Origin: Hyphomicrobium zavarzinii ATCC 27496
GTDB taxonomy: Bacteria > Pseudomonadota > Alphaproteobacteria > Rhizobiales > Hyphomicrobiaceae
Assembly: GCF_000383415.1 (NCBI RefSeq)
Contig: NZ_KB911257.1
Location: 100,558-164,557 of the forward strand
Reading direction: 5' to 3'
DNA length: 64,000 bases
Part shown: positions 58,644 through 64,000 of the stretch, in pieces
Numbering within the stretch: the stretch's first letter is position 1
Layout: the number at the start of each line of letters is the position of its first letter
Position numbers and translations under genes: made by a program
The notes under the pieces: model-generated
Databases searched by the model: none
What the model saw: the letters and a program-made list of their open reading frames with translations, nothing else
Told to the model about the DNA's origin: nothing

Positions 58644-59849
58644 ATGGATCAGAAGCGCGACATCAGTCCGGCGAAGCGCCCGCGCGGCGGGGGACGCCCT
58701 CACGTCTCGCTGCGCAGACGGGTCTTCGAGATCATCGAGGTGGGCCACGGCGACAGCCGCGCCAGCCGGATCTTCGATGGCGCGATCGTCGCGCTCATCC
58801 TGCTCAACATCGCAGCCTTCGTTGCGGAGACCGTGCCGTCGCTCTCGGATGCCTACGATCCCTTCTTCAACTTTTTCGAGATCCTGTCGGTCGCGATCTT
58901 CAGCCTCGAATACGGGTTGCGTCTCTGGACGGCAGTCGAAGTGCCGTTTCTCAAGCGGCTGCCACCCTGGAAGGCGCGCCTCAAGCTCGCGCTGCGCCCG
59001 GCGCTGCTGATCGATCTCGCCGCGATCCTCCCGTTCTTTCTCGGAACGCTGCTCAACGTCGACCTGCGCGTACTGCGGGCGCTGCGCCTTCTGCGTTTCT
59101 TCAAGCTGTCGCGCTATTCGCCCGCCCTGCACACGTTGCTGCGCGTGATCGCCAACGAGCAGCGCGCGCTGATCGGCGCCGGGCTACTGCTCATGACGGT
59201 GGTGCTGTTCGCGTCCACCGGCATCTACTACATCGAAGGCGCAGCCCAGCCCGACAAGTTCGGCAGCGTGCCGGATTCGGCGTGGTGGGCGATCGCCACC
59301 CTCACGACGGTCGGCTATGGCGACGTGGCGCCCGTGACGCCACTCGGGCGGCTGTTCGGCTCGGTGGTGATGGTGACGGGGCTCTGCATTCTCGCGCTGC
59401 CGGTTGCGATCATCTCGGCGGGTTTCGCGCAGGAGCTCGGACGTCGCGACTTCGTCGTCACCTGGTCCTTGATGTCGCGCATTCCACTGCTGGCCGAGCT
59501 CGACGCGGGGGCGGTCGAGAAGGTGATGCCGCTGCTTCACGCCCACAACCTGCCGCCCAACGTGGAGGTTTTGGGCGAGGGGACTGCGGGGCAGGCCATG
59601 TTTTTCATCGCCTCGGGCCAGGTGGTGCTCCGGACGCCCGAGGGCGAGCGTGTCTACTCGAAGGGCGACTTCTTCGGCGTCGTGGCGATGCTGGAGCAGG
59701 AGTTCTCGCAAGGCTCGTTCGTGACGCGCTCCAAGTGCCGGCTTCTCAAGCTTCACAGCGAGGATTTTCACCGGCTGGAGGTGGTGAGCCCGGAGATCGG
59801 CGACTATCTGCGGCGCAAGGCGCAGCTGCGGCGGGAAGGCGCGACCTAA
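58644..59849 (+). CDS. voltage-type potassium channel with cyclic-nucleotide-binding domain
   Basis: 401 aa, six spans and a pore loop. Selectivity filter TTVGYGD at about residue 226; S4-like Arg-rich helix LRVLRALRLLRFFKLSRY; then a C-terminal cNMP-binding domain (GEGTAGQAMFFIASGQVVLRTPEG, about 308-390). Predicted K+ channel of the inner membrane gated by voltage and possibly cyclic nucleotide. GTG 58623 is an alternative start. Converges on murI. Confidence 0.88.
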   Translation: MDQKRDISPAKRPRGGGRPHVSLRRRVFEIIEVGHGDSRASRIFDGAIVALILLNIAAFVAETVPSLSDAYDPFFNFFEILSVAIFSLEYGLRLWTAVEVPFLKRLPPWKARLKLALRPALLIDLAAILPFFLGTLLNVDLRVLRALRLLRFFKLSRYSPALHTLLRVIANEQRALIGAGLLLMTVVLFASTGIYYIEGAAQPDKFGSVPDSAWWAIATLTTVGYGDVAPVTPLGRLFGSVVMVTGLCILALPVAIISAGFAQELGRRDFVVTWSLMSRIPLLAELDAGAVEKVMPLLHAHNLPPNVEVLGEGTAGQAMFFIASGQVVLRTPEGERVYSKGDFFGVVAMLEQEFSQGSFVTRSKCRLLKLHSEDFHRLEVVSPEIGDYLRRKAQLRREGAT

Positions 59850-59865
59850 ATCCGCCGTGCGGATT
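59849..59865. terminator. stem-loop shared by convergent stops
   Basis: AATCCGC-CGT-GCGGATT is a perfect 7-bp stem overlapping the stop codons of both the channel gene and murI, 14 bases apart. Likely a compact bidirectional terminator, though without T-runs. Confidence 0.5.
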
Positions 59866-60721
59866 AGACGTCGAGGCGCGTGAAGTGCAGACCTTCGCCA
59901 GCAAACACCCGCGCACGTGCGCTCGCCTCTTCCGGATCGCCCGTCGTCAGCAGCACGAGTCCCGGAGATGCACCCTCCTCGCCCTTGTAGCGCGGATGGC
60001 GGGACAAATAGTCCTCGAGACTGTCGGCGACGATGTCGGGCTGGGAGAGAATGCGCGTCGCTGCCGGCAGATGGCGCCGGAACAGATGCTCGACAAGCGG
60101 AAAATGGGTGCACCCCAGAATGACGCGATGGGGGGCTTCGCCACCGGCCTGCTCCATCGCGCCCGCGATACCGTCTTCGACCAAGCGCTCGAGCTCAACC
60201 TCGTTGGCGCCCTGCTCGATCGCGCCAGCCAGCTCGGAGCACACCTGCTGGATGACGGTCACCTTCGGGCAGCGCTTCCTGATCTCCTCGGCGTAGACGT
60301 TGGAGGCGATGGTGCGCGTGGTGCCGAAGACGGCGATACGATCGGTGAGAAACTTCTGCGGATACTGGGGCGTGGTGACGGCCCAGGGCGTCTGGGTCGC
60401 GGCTTCCACCGTGGGGGCGACGATGCCGACGACGTTGTGGCCTTCGGCTTTCCAATGCGTGGCCGGCAGCCAGGTGGTCTGCAGACGGCGGGCCGCGACG
60501 GCGGTTGCCGTATTGCATCCGAGCAGGACGAGCTTGCAGCCGCGCCGGAACAGCGTCTCGACGGCGGCGCGCGTCAGCTCGATGATTTCCTCGGACGCGC
60601 GGTTGCCGTAGGGCACGTGCGCGTGGTCGGCCAGATAGACGAAGGACAGCTCGGGAAAGCGCTGGTTCAGCGCGCGCAGAACGGTCAGGCCGCCAAGCCC
60701 GGAATCGAAGACACCAATCAT
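59864..60721 (-). CDS. murI: glutamate racemase
   Basis: 285 aa. IGVFDSGLGGLTVL start, the two catalytic Cys in LGCNTAT and LGCTHFP, and PYGNR. Makes D-glutamate for peptidoglycan. Ends in a stem-loop shared with the convergent channel gene. Confidence 0.95.
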   Translation of the reverse strand: MIGVFDSGLGGLTVLRALNQRFPELSFVYLADHAHVPYGNRASEEIIELTRAAVETLFRRGCKLVLLGCNTATAVAARRLQTTWLPATHWKAEGHNVVGIVAPTVEAATQTPWAVTTPQYPQKFLTDRIAVFGTTRTIASNVYAEEIRKRCPKVTVIQQVCSELAGAIEQGANEVELERLVEDGIAGAMEQAGGEAPHRVILGCTHFPLVEHLFRRHLPAATRILSQPDIVADSLEDYLSRHPRYKGEEGASPGLVLLTTGDPEEASARARVFAGEGLHFTRLDV

Positions 60722-60810
60722 GGGGCCCCTTGTTTGCGCGGAAGCGCCTTTCGGGTCAACCGATTTGGCGTCCGCTCCGGAACCTGGCGCGCGACGTCAG
60801 AATGCCGAGA

Positions 60811-61680
60811 CTACTCGGCGGCCTCGGACGGCGGACGCCCGGCAGCGCTGGCCTCCTGGTCGGCGGCCTTGAGAGCATCGAGGGTCGGCATGGCGACCGT
60901 ATTGTAGCCGCAGTCGACGAAGTGCACTTCGCCCGTGACGGCGCCCGACAGGGGCGACAGCAGGTAAAGCGCGGCGCCGCCGATCTCGTCGAGCGTGGGC
61001 GTGCGGCGGAGAGGGGCGTGGTCGCGCTGATAGTTGAAGATCACGCGCGCGTCCGAGACACCGGCGCCGGCGAGCGTGCGCATGACGCCTGCCGAGAGCG
61101 CGTTGACGCGGATGCCCTGGGTGCCGAAGTCAGCCGCGAGATAGCGGACGCTGGCCTCGAGCGCGGCCTTGGCCACACCCATGACGTTGTAGGAGGGCAC
61201 CCAACGCGTGGCGCCGCCGTAGCTCAAGGTGAGCAGAGATCCGCCGTTCGGCATGAGGGCCGCCGCGCGCTTAGCGATCTCGGTGAACGAGAAGCACGAG
61301 ATGACCATCGTGTTCGTGAAGTTGTCGCGGGTGGTATCGGCATAACGGCCAGCCAGCTCGCGGCGATCGGAGAAGGCGAGGGCGTGGACCACGAAGTCGA
61401 TCGTGCCCCACTTCTTCTTGATCTCGTCGAAGGCGGCATCGACACTGGCCAGATCTGACACATCGCAGGGAACGATGATCTCGGAGTTCACCGACTGAGC
61501 GAGCGGAATGGCACGGCGGCCGAACGCATCACCCTGATAGGTGAAGGCGAGCTTGGCTCCCTGGCCAGCCAGCACCCGCGCGATGCCCCAGGCGATCGAG
61601 CGGTCATTCGCAACACCCATGACGAGGCCGCGCTTGCCAGCCAGCAGCGGTCCAGGTTTGGCAACATCAAAATCGGCCAT
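60811..61680 (-). CDS. fabI: enoyl-[acyl-carrier-protein] reductase
   Basis: 289 aa short-chain dehydrogenase-type reductase. GVANDRSIAWGIA nucleotide loop, catalytic Tyr-x6-Lys in SYNVMGVAKAAL, LSAGVMRT substrate loop. ATG 61680 gives the usual FabI start; 61752 would add 24 residues. A TATAAT (61738-61743) lies 57 bases before it. Last step of fatty-acid elongation, downstream of fabA-fabB. Confidence 0.94.
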   Translation of the reverse strand: MADFDVAKPGPLLAGKRGLVMGVANDRSIAWGIARVLAGQGAKLAFTYQGDAFGRRAIPLAQSVNSEIIVPCDVSDLASVDAAFDEIKKKWGTIDFVVHALAFSDRRELAGRYADTTRDNFTNTMVISCFSFTEIAKRAAALMPNGGSLLTLSYGGATRWVPSYNVMGVAKAALEASVRYLAADFGTQGIRVNALSAGVMRTLAGAGVSDARVIFNYQRDHAPLRRTPTLDEIGGAALYLLSPLSGAVTGEVHFVDCGYNTVAMPTLDALKAADQEASAAGRPPSEAAE

Positions 61681-61770
61681 CGACGTCCTCGCACTCACAC
61701 CAAATTTGCGGCCGATCTCAAACCAGCCGCGTCCCTTATTATAAACTCTCATGCCCAGGGCCGTCCTTAG

Positions 61771-61786
61771 GGGGCGAGATTGCCCC
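61771..61786 (-). terminator. short stem-loop after fabB
   Basis: GGGGC-N6-GCCCC in the 131-base gap between fabB and fabI, 25 bases beyond the fabB stop. No T-run. May attenuate read-through into fabI. Confidence 0.3.
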
Positions 61787-61811
61787 TTATGGCGCGAACC
61801 CTTGCAAGAAT

Positions 61812-63047
61812 TCAGCCATCGTAGCGGTTAAAGATCAAAGTCGCATTTGTTCCGCCGAAACCGAAGCTATTCGACATGACACAGTTAAGCTCAGTGTTGT
61901 CGATGCGACTCCTAACAATCGGCATATCCTCAAACGCGGGATCCAGCTCCTCAATATTAGCGCTTTCACAGATGAAGCCATTGTTCATCATGAGCAGCGA
62001 GAAGATGGACTCTTGTACACCGATGGCGCCAAGAGAATGTCCCGTAAGTGACTTCGTTGCGGAAATCTTCGGGATGGTCTGGCCAGCGAAGACCTCGCGG
62101 ATGGCCTCGATTTCCTTCTGATCGCCGACAGGCGTCGCCGTCGCATGCGGATTGATGTAATCGACCGCGTGCTTCAGGCCCTTGCCGTCCAGCCCCTTCA
62201 TGGCGAGACGCATGCAGCGGGCCGCGCCTTCTCCGGAGGGCGCCACCATGTCGTGGCCATCCGAGGTCGCGCCGTAGCCCACCACCTCACCGTAGATCTT
62301 GGCGCCGCGAGCCTTGGCGCGCTCCAGCTCCTCGAGAACGAGGACGCCTGCGCCGCCCGCGATCACGAAGCCATCGCGATTCTTGTCATAGGCGCGGCTC
62401 GCCGTTGCGGGCGTGTCGTTGTAACGGGACGACATCGCGCCCATGGCGTCGAAGAGGACGGAGAGCGTCCAGTCCAGCTCCTCGCATCCTCCGGCGAAAA
62501 TGACGTCCTGCTTGCCCCACTGAATCAGCTCCGCCGCATTGCCGATGCAATGAGCAGACGTGGCGCAGGCCGAGGAGATCGAATAGTTGACACCCTTGAT
62601 CTGGAAGCTGGTGGCAAGCGCGGCGGACGGGCCCGAGCACATGGCTTTCGGAACCTCGAACGGCCCCACCTTCTTGGGATCTTTCTGGCGGGTGGTGTCC
62701 GCGGCCCAGACGATGGCACGGGTGGACGGGCCGCCAGAGCCCATGATGATGCCGGTACGCTCGTTCACGACCTCGCCGGGCTCGAGGCCCGAGTCGCGGA
62801 TCGCCTGATCCATAGCAATGTAGTTCCAGCCCACGCCGGCTTCCATGAAGCGTTTCGGCTTGCGCGGAACCTGAGATTCCCAATCGAGCTTGGGCTCCCC
62901 GTGCACCTGGCACCGGAATCCGAGCTCGGCATACTTATCCGCCCGAACGATGCCCGATTTGCCTTCTCTCAGCGAGGCGAGCACCTCTTGAGTCGTGTTC
63001 CCGATCGAGGACACGATGCCCATGCCGGTGACGACCACTCGTCTCAT
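61812..63047 (-). CDS. fabB: beta-ketoacyl-ACP synthase I
   Basis: 411 aa. Nucleophile Cys in SSACATSAH and the two His in NPHATATP and [11 protein letters not shown]; ends [17 protein letters not shown] 63047 has AAGGGG upstream. Condenses malonyl-ACP and keeps the unsaturated branch going; pairs with FabA 57 bases upstream. Confidence 0.96.
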   Translation of the reverse strand: MRRVVVTGMGIVSSIGNTTQEVLASLREGKSGIVRADKYAELGFRCQVHGEPKLDWESQVPRKPKRFMEAGVGWNYIAMDQAIRDSGLEPGEVVNERTGIIMGSGGPSTRAIVWAADTTRQKDPKKVGPFEVPKAMCSGPSAALATSFQIKGVNYSISSACATSAHCIGNAAELIQWGKQDVIFAGGCEELDWTLSVLFDAMGAMSSRYNDTPATASRAYDKNRDGFVIAGGAGVLVLEELERAKARGAKIYGEVVGYGATSDGHDMVAPSGEGAARCMRLAMKGLDGKGLKHAVDYINPHATATPVGDQKEIEAIREVFAGQTIPKISATKSLTGHSLGAIGVQESIFSLLMMNNGFICESANIEELDPAFEDMPIVRSRIDNTELNCVMSNSFGFGGTNATLIFNRYDG

Positions 63048-63104
63048 CGACAAAACCCCTTCCTCGCCGCCCCAATGCAAGCCCCCGCCATCCAGCTCAA
63101 GGGC

Positions 63105-63641
63105 TCATCCGGCGGCCGGTGCTTCACCCGCCTCGAACAGGCCGACGCGCAGGTCGGTCGCTGTGTAAATGACTTGACCATCAGCCTTAAGGGTCCCGTC
63201 CGCAATCGCCAGCTTCAGGCGCCGCAGAATGACCCGCTTCAGATCCACTACGTACTCGACCTTCTTGACCGAAGGGAGAACCATGCCGGTGAACTTCACC
63301 TCGCCCACGCCGAGCGCCCGGCCACGTCCCGGGGCGCCCAGCCAGCCGAGGAAAAAGCCGGTCAGCTGCCAGAGGGCGTCCAGCCCGAGGCAACCCGGCA
63401 TCACCGGATCCCCCATGAAGTGGCACTTGAAGAACCAATCCAGCCGCTCGTTGCCCTCGACGGCAAGCTCCGCAACCACTTGGCCTTTATCATGGGCCCC
63501 CTGGCTGTCGGAGATATGGGCGATGCGGTCGAACATCAACATGGGTGGCAGAGGCAATTGTGCATTGCCCGGCCCGAACAACTCGCCGCGCCCGCACGCC
63601 AGCAAATCCTCGAAGTCATAGCTTGAACGGCGCTCGGCCAT
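63105..63641 (-). CDS. fabA: 3-hydroxydecanoyl-ACP dehydratase/isomerase
   Basis: 178 aa from ATG 63641. Catalytic His in [14 protein letters not shown] and Asp in GLDALWQ. Introduces the cis double bond for anaerobic unsaturated fatty-acid synthesis. First gene of the fabA-fabB-fabI set. Confidence 0.96.
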   Translation of the reverse strand: MAERRSSYDFEDLLACGRGELFGPGNAQLPLPPMLMFDRIAHISDSQGAHDKGQVVAELAVEGNERLDWFFKCHFMGDPVMPGCLGLDALWQLTGFFLGWLGAPGRGRALGVGEVKFTGMVLPSVKKVEYVVDLKRVILRRLKLAIADGTLKADGQVIYTATDLRVGLFEAGEAPAAG

Positions 63642-64000
63642 CGATCCGCTTCGTCCCTCTGTGACAAACATTTGACGTGCACAACTCCAGCAACGCCAGT
63701 CTTTGGCGGAAACGCCTCTGCGCCCGCTTTAAGCCGCGTTGTCCTAGCACATCCGACTGACGTTCAAACGGTAATCAGAGGCACCGTCAAGGGAGCGCAT
63801 GGAAAAGGTGACGTATTGTCCAGAGGTGCGCGTGAGGCGGGTCAGACGCGCTGGACGCATCCCCTCCCGGATTTGCGCGAAAAATCCCCCCTAAAACAGG
63901 GTGTTGGGGCCCGGTTGCAGTCCCTTCGCACTGCTTCTATACTGACGTGGTTTGCAAAATCTGGCCTCGGGCGTGGCCATGCCTCCACTAGCGGGGCTGG
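63642..64000. other. region upstream of fabA to window edge
   Basis: 359 bases with no confident gene. It should hold the fabA promoter. In many relatives an irr/fur-family gene is divergent here; if so its start lies at or beyond the edge. A 31-codon ORF at 63799-63894 with AAGGGAG upstream is noted as a weak candidate only. Confidence 0.4.

Noticed and set aside
62145-63626. 493-aa plus-strand frame opposite fabA/fabB
   Set aside because: Antisense of two certain genes; no motif.

Overview
The window is GC-rich, densely coded chromosomal DNA from an alphaproteobacterium, most likely of the order Hyphomicrobiales (Rhizobiales). The assignment rests on gene content and order: a GcrA cell-cycle regulator, a RegB/RegA (ActS/ActR) redox two-component pair, an MmcB-type DNA repair protein, DUF2244 facing nth, hisB-DUF2628-hisH, fabA-fabB-fabI, an intracellular PHB depolymerase, and an HslV with a propeptide. 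Genus is not resolvable by eye. No rRNA, CRISPR array, intact insertion sequence or prophage was seen.

Layout. 1-3.8 kb: three tandem paralogous L,D-transpeptidases, then a YqhA membrane protein. 3.8-10 kb: a PAS/GGDEF/EAL protein, a saccharopine-dehydrogenase-like oxidoreductase, a GlcG/HbpS-like protein, and a GH25 lysozyme with a slipin. 10.36-10.51 kb: two abutting, atypical tRNA genes. 10.9-15.1 kb: GMC oxidoreductase plus a protein-arginine-methyltransferase homologue, then PHB depolymerase. 15.3-20.3 kb: ABC ATPase/permease/SCO1 operon, a 64-bp structured tandem repeat, then regB and regA. 20.3-28.2 kb: mmcB, a Lon-like protease coupled to a USP-like protein, TerC, mutM, enoyl-CoA hydratase and two paralogous membrane proteins. 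28.3-33.1 kb: argD-argF, gcrA, DUF2244, nth. 33.2-45.8 kb: a second GGDEF/EAL protein, a split histidine cluster with pyrE and an orphan Cas2-fold-like protein, hslV...hslU with two membrane proteins between them, a WD40 protein and a small membrane protein. 45.8-57.7 kb: LysR regulator, a 39-codon small gene, then dnaA-dnaN-recF-gyrB-hyp-pip-trhO on the minus strand, with a rhodanese gene and rpsT upstream of dnaA. 57.9-64 kb: thiol-redox protein, cyclic-nucleotide-type potassium channel, murI, fabI, fabB, fabA.

How the parts work together. Most of the window is housekeeping: replication initiation, fatty-acid, arginine, histidine and pyrimidine synthesis, and proteolysis. The accessory themes are envelope remodelling (L,D-transpeptidases, lysozyme, slipin, murI), c-di-GMP turnover (two GGDEF/EAL proteins, one with a probably dead GGDEF domain) and redox/copper control (SCO1 next to RegBA). 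The most unusual items are the double-hairpin 64-bp repeats ahead of regB, the bacterial PRMT homologue, the odd tRNA pair, the orphan Cas2-like protein and the small SD-led gene at 46.9 kb. I did not see a complete novel multi-gene defence or mobile system.
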